64,000 bases of DNA from contig DAOUAB010000229.1 in the NCBI GenBank assembly GCA_034434015.1, positions 1 through 64,000 on the forward strand, read 5' to 3'. Made by a program: the position numbers and the translations under genes. The notes under the pieces were generated by a model that was given only the letters and a program-made list of their open reading frames with translations, did not search any database and was not told the origin of the DNA. Shown piece by piece: positions 16,843 through 26,298 of the stretch (position 1 is its first letter; each line of letters opens with the position of its first letter). Origin of the DNA: SpSt-583 sp034434015. GTDB lineage: Bacteria > Chloroflexota > Anaerolineae > Anaerolineales > UBA6663.

Positions 16843-17262
16843 GTGTCTGCACAACTATCAGCCCTCGACAAACGCTGGCAATACGCCGCCGCAGCGCTCT
16901 CGGCATTAGCCGGCTTCATCCACATTCTGGTTGCGCCCGATCACTTTGAGGAGTGGATTGGCTATGGGGTTTTCTTTGTGATTGCCTCGGCCTGCCAGTG
17001 GCTGTTCGCCCTGATTGTGCTGGCCTACACGCCCCCACAGCGCGAACTGCTATGGACAGGCATCCTCGGCAATGCCGCCATCATCGCGCTCTGGGCTGTC
17101 ACCCGGACTCTCGGCCTCCCGTTCTTCGGGCCTGAGGCGGGCGAGGTGGAACCGGTGGGCCTGGTGGATTCCATCTCAAAGCTCGTTGAATTAGCGCTGA
17201 TTGCGTGTCTGGCGATCATGCTGCGCAGCCAGAGTTCGGCGGGCGAGCATGAAGACCGCTAG
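16843..17262 (+). CDS. Four-helix membrane protein, unknown
   Basis: 139 residues with four hydrophobic helices. The GTG start is preceded by GGAGG at the right distance. It contains HILVAPDHFEEW early (about 27-38), with His and acidic residues at the membrane edge as in other small proteins beside copper genes. No named family recognised. Same direction and close spacing as the chaperone gene. Confidence 0.75.
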   Translation: MSAQLSALDKRWQYAAAALSALAGFIHILVAPDHFEEWIGYGVFFVIASACQWLFALIVLAYTPPQRELLWTGILGNAAIIALWAVTRTLGLPFFGPEAGEVEPVGLVDSISKLVELALIACLAIMLRSQSSAGEHEDR

Positions 17263-17318
17263 ACTGTCCGGCCGCACTGTGCAGATAGACGAACGCAGTC
17301 AATGCAGCAGAGACATAG

Positions 17319-17696
17319 ATGGTCAAAGGAGTCTTCTCAGGCAAAGATGACAGAGTCATACGAGCCGCGAGCATGTACTGGTTGACGTTACTGGCGGGGC
17401 TTGGGCTTTTCCTTTCCCCCTTCGTTTTGGGGATCGCGAGTCACATGGCGGATGTCCGCTTGGGCATTCTTTTCGGCCTGGTCATTGTCTCGGCTTCTCT
17501 ATGGGAGTTTGGCGAGCCTGGGAGGACTCGCTGGCCGGCGGTGATTATCTGCCTGGGCGGATTGGCGGTAGTGGTCGCCTCTTTCATTTTGGGTGCATTG
17601 GGACATACGCACATGCTCGGGGCCGGCATGGCCCTGGGTACGACGGCGGCTGTGCTAGGCATGCGAGGCTTCGTGCGCCATCGGGCATCGGGATGA
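17319..17696 (+). CDS. SPW-repeat-like small membrane protein
   Basis: 125 residues, four membrane helices. The segment LGLFLSPFVLGIA (30-42) and the spacing of the four helices resemble SPW-repeat membrane proteins, although the literal SPW is SPF here. A HTHML stretch lies between helices 3 and 4. The gene ends one base before the response regulator starts. Function unknown. Confidence 0.6.
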   Translation: MVKGVFSGKDDRVIRAASMYWLTLLAGLGLFLSPFVLGIASHMADVRLGILFGLVIVSASLWEFGEPGRTRWPAVIICLGGLAVVVASFILGALGHTHMLGAGMALGTTAAVLGMRGFVRHRASG

Positions 17697-17697
17697 C

Positions 17698-18369
17698 ATG
17701 GAGGCCAATCTTCTCATTATTGAGGATGAGTTGGAGTTTGCCGACTACCTGCGGCGTGGGCTGACGTACGCGGGTTACCGCCTACGGGTCGCCACCAGCG
17801 CCGAGGCCGGGCTGGATCAACTGCGCCGCAGTCACCCCGATCTCATCCTCCTCGACGTGATGCTGCCGGGCATGGACGGCATGATGGCCTGCCGCCAGCT
17901 GCGCGAGTCCGGCTTCACCGGCCCGGTGCTCATGCTCACCGCGCGCGACGCTGTGCCCGACCGGGTGATGGGGCTGGACTCCGGGGCGGACGATTATCTG
18001 GTCAAGCCGTTTGCGTTTGACGAACTGCTGGCGCGTCTGCGCGCGTTGCTGCGCCGCACGGGTGGGATGAGCAATCTCATCACCTTTGCCGATCTGGAGT
18101 TGGACGGCAACCTCCGCGTGGCGCGCCGCAGGGGCAAGGTGATCCGTCTGACCCGCACCGAATACGACCTGCTGGCCCTCTTCCTGGAACATCCCCGGAA
18201 CGCGCTCTCACGCGAGACGCTCATCGCCTGCATCTGGGGCATGGATCACGAGCACGACCCCAATGTGCTGGACGTATACATCTCTCGACTGCGCCGCAAA
18301 CTCGGCGACCCGCCGTTGATTCACACCCTGCACGGCGTCGGCTATGTGCTTCAGGATGACGCGGCATGA
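17698..18369 (+). CDS. OmpR-family response regulator
   Basis: 223 residues. Receiver domain with acidic pocket IIEDE, phospho-acceptor Asp53 in LILLDVMLPG, and Lys in DYLVKPF. The C-terminal winged helix includes TRTEYDLLALFLEHP and VLDVYISRLRRKLG. It pairs with the kinase that overlaps its end by 4 bp. By position it probably controls the upstream copper block, as CusR/CopR do, though no binding site was identified. Confidence 0.95.
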   Translation: MEANLLIIEDELEFADYLRRGLTYAGYRLRVATSAEAGLDQLRRSHPDLILLDVMLPGMDGMMACRQLRESGFTGPVLMLTARDAVPDRVMGLDSGADDYLVKPFAFDELLARLRALLRRTGGMSNLITFADLELDGNLRVARRRGKVIRLTRTEYDLLALFLEHPRNALSRETLIACIWGMDHEHDPNVLDVYISRLRRKLGDPPLIHTLHGVGYVLQDDAA

Positions 18370-19751
18370 TCCCATTGCGCTGGCGACTCACCCTGTGGCA
18401 TCTGGGCCTGACAGCCCTGGGCCTGTTGGGCTTCATCCTGATTTCGTACCGGGTCCTGTCCGACTCGTTGCGCGCCGAAGTGAACAACACCCTGGCCGAA
18501 CGCGCCAACCACGTCGCCGACGCGGTCGCCGTGGTGCCCAATCGCCCAATCGAGGGCATCTCCCAGGAAGCCACCGACGAGTTCCGCTCGCCCGGTATCT
18601 ACGTTCAGTTGTTCAACACCGAAGGCGTGGTCGTCGCACACTCATTCAACCTGGGCGCGCAGCAATTGCCCGTGCCGGCCGCCGACCTCAACCGGGCGTT
18701 AGCGGGCGAAAGCTTCTACGCCGCGACGGAAATTTCGGGTCAACCCGTGCAGTTGTTTTACCGCCCCATCCAACGCGACGGCCGGATTGTGGGTGCGGCG
18801 CAGGTGGGGCAGTCGCTCGCCGGGTCGGAGACCACACTCAGTCGTCTGCGGCTCATCTATGCCATCGGCACGGCCCTGGTACTGCTTTTCGGATGGGCGG
18901 GCGGATGGGTGTTCGCCCGCCTGGGCTTGCGGCCTGTGGCGCGCGTCACGCAGACTGCACGCGACATTGTCCGGGCCGAAGACCTCTCGCGCCGCGTGGC
19001 GTATTCCGGCCCTGCCGATGAGGTCGGCACGCTGGCCACCACCTTCAACGAAATGCTGGACCGGCTGCACATCCTGTTCGACAGCCAGCGGCGCTTCCTG
19101 GCGGAGGCCGCCCACGAGCTCCGCACGCCGCTCGCCTCCATGCTGGGCAACGTGGACTTGCTGGCGGCCTTCGGCGACGACCCGGCGCGGCGGCAGGAAA
19201 CCCTCGCCGCGCTCCAGCGCACCGGCCGGCACGTGGCCCGCCTGCTGGACGATTTGCTGCTCCTCGCCCAGGCCGAAGCAGGCTGGCATTTGTCCCCACT
19301 TGAGCCGGTCGCCCTGGATGATGTGCTCATGGAAGCCTACGAGGCAGCGCAATCGACCACGGGAAGTGTTACGCTCAAAGTAGACCGGTGCGAACCGGCC
19401 TGCGTGCGCGGCGACCCTGACCGCTTGCGGCAGGCGTTCATCAACCTGATTGACAATGCGGTGAAACACTCACCGCCAGGAGGCGTTGTCACCCTCAACG
19501 TCTGGCGCGAAGAGGGCCAGGTGAAGGGGAGCGTGGAAGACTGCGGCCCCGGCATTCCCCCCGACGCCCTGCCGCATATCTTCGAGCCGTTCTTCCGCGT
19601 ACCCTCCGGCGAACGCCTTCCCGGCGTCGGCCTGGGCCTAGCCATCGTCCACTGGACGGTGCGTGAACACGGCGGAGAGGTGGCGGTCGAAAGCGCCGCC
19701 GGGCGTGGCACAATGGTGAGCATTACGCTCCCCGAATACGCCTCACAATAG
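18366..19751 (+). CDS. Sensor histidine kinase
   Basis: 461 residues: two membrane helices (about 10-30 and 155-178) enclosing an extracytoplasmic sensor domain, HAMP, HisKA with His250 in AAHELRTPLASML, and HATPase with NLIDNAVKHSPPGG, DCGPGIP and GVGLGLAIV. The domain order matches CusS/CopS-type kinases. Its sensor domain is not Met-rich, unlike the second kinase in the window. The ATGA overlap with the regulator shows coupling. Confidence 0.95.
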   Translation: MIPLRWRLTLWHLGLTALGLLGFILISYRVLSDSLRAEVNNTLAERANHVADAVAVVPNRPIEGISQEATDEFRSPGIYVQLFNTEGVVVAHSFNLGAQQLPVPAADLNRALAGESFYAATEISGQPVQLFYRPIQRDGRIVGAAQVGQSLAGSETTLSRLRLIYAIGTALVLLFGWAGGWVFARLGLRPVARVTQTARDIVRAEDLSRRVAYSGPADEVGTLATTFNEMLDRLHILFDSQRRFLAEAAHELRTPLASMLGNVDLLAAFGDDPARRQETLAALQRTGRHVARLLDDLLLLAQAEAGWHLSPLEPVALDDVLMEAYEAAQSTTGSVTLKVDRCEPACVRGDPDRLRQAFINLIDNAVKHSPPGGVVTLNVWREEGQVKGSVEDCGPGIPPDALPHIFEPFFRVPSGERLPGVGLGLAIVHWTVREHGGEVAVESAAGRGTMVSITLPEYASQ

Positions 19752-19925
19752 TCTGCTCTCATCCAAATTTCAGAACTTGTACAGGACTTTCTGAACCGGC
19801 GCGGCTATAGTCTGCTGCGCCGAATGCTCGGGTGTCCGGCTTCATAGCGACTGGCCTTGGCCCAATCGGCGTGCGGGCTGAGGCCAGATATTTGTCGAGT
19901 CCCTTCAGGCGGAGAAATCCATGGC

Positions 19926-21497
19926 ATGAACCGCAAAGAACGCACGGTCCTCGTCACCATCGTCATCAACCTGCTGCTTATCGCCTTCAAATTCTGGCTC
20001 GCAGGCGCATCCGGCAGCCTGGCCTTGCGGGCCAGCGCCCTGCACTCCATCGCCGACGCCGCCATCGGCGGCTTCGTGCTCGTCGGCCTGCTCCTCAGCC
20101 GGTGGAACGAGGCGCGCGCCCAGCGCAAAGGCCAGGTGAGCGCCATCGAAAACTGGGTGGCGCTGGCGGTGGCCGCCGCCATCTTCTACGTCGGTTTCGA
20201 CATCGTGCTGGAGGTATTGAGCGGCGAGCCGCCCGAACTCGCGAACCTCGGCCCCATCACGCTGGCCTCGCTCGTCACAGTCGCGGCGGCCTACTTCATC
20301 GCGCGTTACAAACTCTACGTCGGGCGGCAGACTAACTCGCCCGCCCTCATCGCCGGGGGCTATCACTCGCAGATGGACATCTATGCTTCCATCGTGGTGG
20401 TGGCCGGGCTGGCAGGCGCGGCGCTCGGCCTGCCCAATCTGGACAAGGCCGCCGCCGCCGTGGTGGTGGTCTTCATCCTCTTCTCCGGCTACGAGATTGC
20501 GTCCTCGGCGGTCAACGCCTTGCGCCACCGGGAGACGCTAGACATCGAAGGCGAAACCGCCGGCCACGTGCACCGACATCCGCTTGTGGCGGCGGGCGTG
20601 TGGCGCGTGTTCGTCCCGGCGGCCGCCCTCGTACTGCTGGCGCTGTATCTGCTTTCCGGTTTCTACGCGGTTCAGCCGGGCGAGGCCGCCGTCGTGCGCC
20701 GCTTCGGAAGTGTGCTTGCCGGGAATGTCGGCCCTGGCCTGCATTACCGCCTGCCGTGGCCGGTGGACCGCGTGGACATCGTGGCCGTGAACAGCATCCG
20801 CCGCGCCGAGGCTCCGGCCAGCCTCATGCTCACCGGCGACGAGAACCTCATCAATGTGCGCCTGAGCATTCATTACACCGTGACCGATCCCGCCGCGTTC
20901 TTGCTCAACGTGGTAGACCCTGAAGGCACGGTGCTGCAAGCCGCCGACGCCGCGATGCGGCAGGTGGTGGCGAACGAGGGCGTGGATGCCCTGCTCACCG
21001 TGGACAAATCCGCTATCCAGCAACGCGCCGCCGCACTGACGCAAACGGCTCTCGACAGTTACGCCTCCGGCCTGCAAGTCGTCGGGGTGCAACTGCTGGA
21101 GAGCAGCCCCCCGCCGGAAGTGGCCGAGGCGTTCCGCGACGTGGCCAGCGCGCGCGAGGACAAGAATACCTTCATTAATGAAGCCCTGGCGTACCAGAAC
21201 GAGGTCCTGCCCGTGGCGCGCGGCGACGCCGCAAAAACCGTCCAGGCCGCCAGCGCTTACCGCGCCGAAAAGGTGGCGCTGGCGGCGGGCGACGCGGCGT
21301 TGTTCACCAGCCGCCAGGGCGCGTATGCCGATGCGCCCGAAATCACCCGCCTGCGCCTGTACCTCGAAGCCGTCGAGAAAGTCCTGCCCGGTTCACGCAA
21401 ATTCGTGTTGGACGCCGCCGTGCGCCTGCAGACCACCGACCTGTGGTTCCCCGGCGCCCCTTCGGGCAACGCGCAGACCTTTCCGCCCCAGCCGTGA
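19926..21497 (+). CDS. Cation diffusion facilitator fused to an HflK/SPFH domain
   Basis: 523 residues. The N-terminal ~205 residues form a CDF-like six-helix membrane domain with the paired metal motifs ALHSIAD (His40, Asp44) and GGYHSQMD (His147, Asp151). A His-containing linker (HVHRHP) leads to a further helix (228-245) and an SPFH/band-7 domain starting FYAVQPGEAAVVRRFG, closely like HflK. HflK normally partners HflC to surround FtsH, while CDF proteins export Zn2+, Fe2+ or Mn2+. One continuous frame, no frameshift. The cytoplasmic CDF tail domain is absent, replaced by the SPFH part. The fusion is rare and suggests metal export within a membrane microdomain complex. Confidence 0.85.
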   Translation: MNRKERTVLVTIVINLLLIAFKFWLAGASGSLALRASALHSIADAAIGGFVLVGLLLSRWNEARAQRKGQVSAIENWVALAVAAAIFYVGFDIVLEVLSGEPPELANLGPITLASLVTVAAAYFIARYKLYVGRQTNSPALIAGGYHSQMDIYASIVVVAGLAGAALGLPNLDKAAAAVVVVFILFSGYEIASSAVNALRHRETLDIEGETAGHVHRHPLVAAGVWRVFVPAAALVLLALYLLSGFYAVQPGEAAVVRRFGSVLAGNVGPGLHYRLPWPVDRVDIVAVNSIRRAEAPASLMLTGDENLINVRLSIHYTVTDPAAFLLNVVDPEGTVLQAADAAMRQVVANEGVDALLTVDKSAIQQRAAALTQTALDSYASGLQVVGVQLLESSPPPEVAEAFRDVASAREDKNTFINEALAYQNEVLPVARGDAAKTVQAASAYRAEKVALAAGDAALFTSRQGAYADAPEITRLRLYLEAVEKVLPGSRKFVLDAAVRLQTTDLWFPGAPSGNAQTFPPQP

Positions 21498-21530
21498 AGA
21501 ACGCACACAGCCGGTTCTGAAGGCATCCCG

Positions 21531-21836
21531 ATGACCCAACAACGAGATTTCCAGGCCGTGGACGACGCATTGCGAACTTATCCCATCCCACCTGCGCCGG
21601 CTACGCTGCTGCCGGGAACGATGGCGCGCGTTCGCGCCACCGCCCCACTCCGTTTCCGCCTGAACTGGCTTGACTATGCACTTTGCTCGTTTGCCACTGT
21701 CATGGTGGGATTGTCCCTCCTTTTGTGGCAACCATCGCTGCATTCACTCACGCACGTGTACCTGGCACTGGTACGGCTCTGGCACGCCTTTCAGTGGCTG
21801 TTTATTGAGGCGTTCGCTTGGTTCGGAAACCACTGA
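21531..21836 (+). CDS. Small membrane protein between hfl-like genes
   Basis: 101 residues with two hydrophobic segments (about 47-66 and 72-93, the second rich in Trp and Phe). It lies 33 bp after the CDF-HflK fusion and 52 bp before the HflC-like gene, all in one direction. No domain recognised. Likely a subunit or adaptor of the SPFH complex, by position only. Confidence 0.65.
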   Translation: MTQQRDFQAVDDALRTYPIPPAPATLLPGTMARVRATAPLRFRLNWLDYALCSFATVMVGLSLLLWQPSLHSLTHVYLALVRLWHAFQWLFIEAFAWFGNH

Positions 21837-21888
21837 GGGCCATCGCCTCATCGTTACTGACTCTCTACGAGGAGAAGGAATAACTTCT

Positions 21889-22833
21889 ATGAAACTCATC
21901 CGCAACCTCGCCCTCGGCTTCATAGCCCTCGCGTTTCTGGCCGCCTACCTGGTCTTCTTTCAAGTGGACGCCACCGAGTACGCCATCGTCACGCAGTTCG
22001 GCCAGCCGGTGAACGTCATCACCCAGCCGGGCCTCTACGCCAAACTGCCCGATCCCATACAAAGCGTGGTGCGCATCAACAACCAGCTGCGCGTCTACAA
22101 CCTGCCGCAGACTGAATTCCTGACGGCAGACAAAAAGAACATCGTCCTCGAAGCCTACGCCACCTGGGAAGTGACCGACGCGCTGACCTTCCTCCGAACC
22201 GTACGCGACCCGGTGGGCGCGGAGACGCGCCTGGCCGACATTGTGGCTTCTGAACTCGGAGTAGCGCTCGGCCAGGTGGAACTGAGTCAACTCGTCACCA
22301 CCGACGCAGCGCAGTTGAAACTGCCCGATACTCTGAACGCTGTGACGCAGGGCGCGGCAGGCCGCACGACGCAATATGGCTTTGCCGTCACTGACGTGCG
22401 CCTCAAGCAGCTCACATTCCCGCAGGCCAACCTCACCAGCGTCTTCCAGCGCATGAAGGCCGAGCGCGAAGCCATCGCCCGCCAGTTCCGCTCGGAGGGC
22501 ACTGAACAGGCGGCCAAGATTCGCGCCGACGCCGATGCGCAGAAAGCGCAAATCCTGGCCGACGCCAACCAGCAGGCGGCTGAGACGCGCGGCCAGGCCG
22601 ACGCGGAGGCCATCGCCATCTACGCCGCCGCCTTCGGCAAAGACCCGGAGTTCTATCGCTTCCTGCGCACCCTGCAATCTTATGAGACGTTCATTGACAG
22701 CAATACGACCCTCATCCTGCCATCTGACTCGGAGCTGCTGCAATACCTCAACCCGGGAAATTCCAGCGCGAGCGTCAACAGCAACTCCGAGGTGACCGCC
22801 ACCCCGACACCGACGGCGACGGTCACGCCGTAG
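21889..22833 (+). CDS. HflC-like SPFH protein
   Basis: 314 residues: one N-terminal membrane helix (about 5-24), SPFH domain beginning EYAIVTQFGQPVNVITQPGLYAKLP, then a long Ala/Glu/Gln-rich helix with RSEGTEQAAKIRADADAQKA and the typical DAEAIAIYAAAFGKDPEFY. The length and tail match HflC (the tail FYRFLRTLQSYE is characteristic). GGAGAAGGA precedes the ATG. It should pair with the HflK-like proteins on both sides. Confidence 0.92.
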   Translation: MKLIRNLALGFIALAFLAAYLVFFQVDATEYAIVTQFGQPVNVITQPGLYAKLPDPIQSVVRINNQLRVYNLPQTEFLTADKKNIVLEAYATWEVTDALTFLRTVRDPVGAETRLADIVASELGVALGQVELSQLVTTDAAQLKLPDTLNAVTQGAAGRTTQYGFAVTDVRLKQLTFPQANLTSVFQRMKAEREAIARQFRSEGTEQAAKIRADADAQKAQILADANQQAAETRGQADAEAIAIYAAAFGKDPEFYRFLRTLQSYETFIDSNTTLILPSDSELLQYLNPGNSSASVNSNSEVTATPTPTATVTP

Positions 22834-22842
22834 GAGGCCCGG

Positions 22843-23958
22843 ATGACGACCGACACACCCACTCCACCTCCTCCACCACAGCGCCCGCGCTTTGATTGGC
22901 CTGGCTTGTTGCGCCAGATCGGACAGGCTGTCGCCCGATTCATTCGTAGCCTGGTCGGCGATGGCGAATCGCCGCTGGCTGACCTGCGCGCCGCCTTCGG
23001 CCATCTCAAATGGAATCGGGTCCTGTGGGGACTCATCGGTCTTGCCATCGCGGGCTATCTCGCCACCGGCGTGTACATCGTTGCGCCGGGCGAGGCTGCG
23101 GTCGTGCGGCGCTTCGGGGCTATCGTCGAGCCGCGCGCAGAGCCGGGCGCGCACTATCGCCTGCCCTGGCCCATTGACCGCGTGGACCTTGTCAACGTGG
23201 GCGACGTGCGCCGCGAAGTCGTCGGCGTGGCCGAACCCGAAGAGGGCCACGAGCATCCCGAGCCTCCTTCTAAACTTCAGGTGCTCTCCGGCGATACCAA
23301 CGTGATTGACGTGGAAATCGTGGTGCAGTATCAGGTGCGCGACCCCGCTGCCTATCTCGTCAACGTGCAATACGCGCCCTACCGCCTGGTGCGCGACGCG
23401 GTGCGGCAGGCCGTCACGGGCCTCGTTAATCAACTACCGGTGGACGACATCCTCACCACCGAACGGCAGGCATTGCAAGACGCCATCCGTGTTGAGACGC
23501 AGAAGCGGCTGGACGACTACAACAGCGGCCTGGTCGTCGTCGGGCTCAATCTGCAGAAAGCCTTCCCGCCCGACGAGGTGGCGGCCGCCTTCACCGACGT
23601 CAACAGCGCCCGAGAAGACAAGGCCCGCGCCATCAACGAAGCTACCGGCTACGCCAACAGCCTCCTCCCCGAAGCGCGCGGCCAGGCCGAGGGTATCCTG
23701 GCGCAGGCGCAGGCTTATCGCTCCGACGCGCTGGCGCAGGCCAATGGCGCGGCGCAGGCTTTCGAGGCCGTGCTGGCCGAGTATCAAACCAACTCGGAAA
23801 TTTACGGCGAAGACGTGACGCGCTACCGGCTGTACCTGGAAACACTGGAGAAGATTCTGCCGCGCGTGCAGGTGTACACGGTGGACACGCGCAACGGCGG
23901 CGAGGTGAATTTGCGGCTGTTGGGCAACCCTGCTCCCGCACCGACACCTGCCCCGTGA
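22843..23958 (+). CDS. HflK-like SPFH protein
   Basis: 371 residues: proline-rich N-terminus, membrane helix near 64-84, SPFH domain from VAPGEAAVVRRFGAIVEPRAEPGAHYRLP, and a coiled-coil tail ending in a Pro/Ala stretch. It contains a His/Glu insertion (EEGHEHPEP, about 130-138), which is unusual and could bind metal. The gene starts 9 bp after the HflC-like gene. Together the three SPFH genes imply a membrane complex comparable to HflKC but with an extra HflK fused to a transporter. Confidence 0.92.
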   Translation: MTTDTPTPPPPPQRPRFDWPGLLRQIGQAVARFIRSLVGDGESPLADLRAAFGHLKWNRVLWGLIGLAIAGYLATGVYIVAPGEAAVVRRFGAIVEPRAEPGAHYRLPWPIDRVDLVNVGDVRREVVGVAEPEEGHEHPEPPSKLQVLSGDTNVIDVEIVVQYQVRDPAAYLVNVQYAPYRLVRDAVRQAVTGLVNQLPVDDILTTERQALQDAIRVETQKRLDDYNSGLVVVGLNLQKAFPPDEVAAAFTDVNSAREDKARAINEATGYANSLLPEARGQAEGILAQAQAYRSDALAQANGAAQAFEAVLAEYQTNSEIYGEDVTRYRLYLETLEKILPRVQVYTVDTRNGGEVNLRLLGNPAPAPTPAP

Positions 23959-23970
23959 AGGTGACGTTCG

Positions 23971-26298
23971 ATGGCTGAAGGCTGGAAGCAAGTCTGGGAC
24001 GACATCGTCAACGCCCTGCGCGGTGGCGAACCGAGGCCCGAACCACAGACGCCGCCGGTCGAGAAACCGGCCCTGCCCCCTGAGGTCGCGCCGCCCGAAG
24101 TCGAAGCTTTGCCGCCGACGATAAGCGCCGAATCGTCGGTCGAGGCTTCAGCGGTTCCCCTGGCTGCAGAACCCGCCGCGGCAGTGGTCGAGACTCCCCC
24201 ATCGGAAGTCGCGCCCTCAGTCGAACCCACTGGCGAGGCTGCGCCACTGGTTTGGGAGACCGGCGCCGGACCCGGCCTGCCGGTTGAAGGGGAGGGGGTA
24301 GCCAGCCAACAGGCAGCGCCTGAACCCGCGCCGACGGCGCGACAAATCTGGCTGGGGCGCCTGCGCACGGGCGCGCTGTACGCCGGGCTGGCCGCGGTGT
24401 TCGTCATCGGTCTGTGGTTTGCAGGCGGCTATCGCTGGTGGCCACAAGCCTATCTCTGGTGGCTGAGCCTGACTGCGCCTAAGCCGCCTGCCTCCGACGT
24501 GATCGCCACATTCGATGGCGGCCAGATCACCATCGCCGATGTGGAAGCCCACTTGAAACTGCTCGTGCCGGAAGAGTATCAGGTCGTTGCCCGCACGCCG
24601 GATACGCTGCTGGCCGTGGTCGAGGACATGGTGATGGATGAACTGGTGCGGCGCTGGGCGGCCACGCGCCAGCCAGACCGCGACGAAGACTTCAGCCACA
24701 CCATGCAGCACATCACCGAGAGCCTCAACCTGGAGTCGCTCGACCTCCAGCGACACGAGGGCGAAATCCAGGTGACGGAGAGCGAAATCCAGGATTACTA
24801 CAACGCCAACAAAGCGCAGTTCGGGGACCAAACCCTTGACCAAGTGCGCGATCAAATCCGGCAGACGCTCGTGTCGCAACGCGAGCAGGGATATATCGAA
24901 GGGTATATCAAGCGCCTGAAGGACAACGCCTCGATCACCCGCAATTTCGAACTGCTGGACGTACCGGCCCCGGCCGAGGACGACTTGCGCCGCTATTACG
25001 ACGCCAACCTCGACCTGTTCAAACTCTCGCGCCGCGCCGTGGTGGATGAACTGCAATTCCCCGCGGGCGCCGATGAGGCTGCCGCTCGCCAGAACGCCGA
25101 CGATGCGCTGCTCAAACTGCGCTCAGGTGCAACGTTTGGCGAGGTCGCTGGCGCGATCACCGGCACACTGGCCTTCACCGGCACGACTTTTAGCGAGGGC
25201 ACCCGCGACCCGGCCTGGGATGCTGCGGTGTTCGCGCTGACGGCGAACGAATTGAGCGATGTCTTTCGCGCGGGCGACTTTTTCTACATCGTCCGGCTCA
25301 ACGAACTTCAGCCCGCACGCACGCAGACGCTGGATGAAGTGCGACCCGTGGTGATGGCGGCCGTTCAGCAACAGAAAACTGAGGAATGGTTCAACGCTAA
25401 CGCCGGCAAAACGCTCTTCACGCTCAAGGGACGGCAGTATACGTTGAGGCAGTTTTACACGGAGTACAAAGAGCTGGATATTTCCACCCAGGCGCAGTAC
25501 GGCGGTCCGGAAGGCATGCAGCAACTGGCGGAATTGTTGATCGAGCGTCTCCTGCTCGTGGAAGACACCTACGACCAACTGCTGGACGTGCAGAACAAGC
25601 CGCTGGTGGACGAGGCGCGCCTGCAGGTGCTCAAGCAAATGCTGCACCAGGAAGAGATTGACGACAAGATCCAGGTGACCGACGAGGAGCTGCGAAAGTT
25701 CTACGATGAGAACATTGACCTGATGGCCCTGCCGCCCAGGTCGCGCATCCGCTATATCCGCATCGGGCTGGGTTCCACCGAAGACGAACAGAACGCCGCG
25801 CGCGCCCGCGCCGACGAAGCCTACAAAAAACTCGTGCCGGGCCTCTTCCAGCAGGGCGCAGACTTTGCCGCCGTCGCACAGGAATACTCCGAAGACCCGG
25901 AGACTGCCGCTAACGGCGGCGAACTCGACGGCTGGATCGGGGAGAGTGAAGATATCCTGGCCGAGGCGCAACTGCATCCATTCCACGAGGCGATTCTGCC
26001 GTTACAGCCAGACGAGATCAGCCGGCCTTTTCAATTTGGAGACAGCCTGTACATCGTACAGGTTATTGAGCGCACTGAGCCGGAACGATTGGCCTTCGAG
26101 CAGGCCAGGCCCTATATCGAGGAAATTCTCACTCAGCAGAAGCACGAGGAGAGGTTGGCGCAGCTCACCGACGATCTGTTCAAACAAGCGAACGTAGTGG
26201 TTTACGAAACTGTGCTGCTAGACTACTTCAAGACACTGCCAACACCCGTGGCACCCCTGGGAGCTCCAGAAGATGGCGCGCCTTATCCCTCGCCGTGA
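23971..26298 (+). CDS. Membrane-anchored foldase with two parvulin-type domains
   Basis: 775 residues. A Pro/Glu-rich cytoplasmic stretch (1-120) precedes one membrane helix (about 132-152). Outside lie a SurA-like N-domain and two PpiC/parvulin-like domains: the first (about 350-450) is degenerate, the second (580-705) has EYSEDPETAANGGELDGWI, the classical parvulin signature. It should assist folding of exported proteins. It follows the HflK gene by 12 bp and its last 26 bp overlap the L,D-transpeptidase gene, so envelope folding, SPFH complex and wall enzyme are coupled. Confidence 0.88.
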   Translation: MAEGWKQVWDDIVNALRGGEPRPEPQTPPVEKPALPPEVAPPEVEALPPTISAESSVEASAVPLAAEPAAAVVETPPSEVAPSVEPTGEAAPLVWETGAGPGLPVEGEGVASQQAAPEPAPTARQIWLGRLRTGALYAGLAAVFVIGLWFAGGYRWWPQAYLWWLSLTAPKPPASDVIATFDGGQITIADVEAHLKLLVPEEYQVVARTPDTLLAVVEDMVMDELVRRWAATRQPDRDEDFSHTMQHITESLNLESLDLQRHEGEIQVTESEIQDYYNANKAQFGDQTLDQVRDQIRQTLVSQREQGYIEGYIKRLKDNASITRNFELLDVPAPAEDDLRRYYDANLDLFKLSRRAVVDELQFPAGADEAAARQNADDALLKLRSGATFGEVAGAITGTLAFTGTTFSEGTRDPAWDAAVFALTANELSDVFRAGDFFYIVRLNELQPARTQTLDEVRPVVMAAVQQQKTEEWFNANAGKTLFTLKGRQYTLRQFYTEYKELDISTQAQYGGPEGMQQLAELLIERLLLVEDTYDQLLDVQNKPLVDEARLQVLKQMLHQEEIDDKIQVTDEELRKFYDENIDLMALPPRSRIRYIRIGLGSTEDEQNAARARADEAYKKLVPGLFQQGADFAAVAQEYSEDPETAANGGELDGWIGESEDILAEAQLHPFHEAILPLQPDEISRPFQFGDSLYIVQVIERTEPERLAFEQARPYIEEILTQQKHEERLAQLTDDLFKQANVVVYETVLLDYFKTLPTPVAPLGAPEDGAPYPSP

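Noticed and set aside
21865..23433. Minus-strand frame of 522 residues
   Set aside because: Shadow of the HflC and HflK genes; no recognisable motifs.
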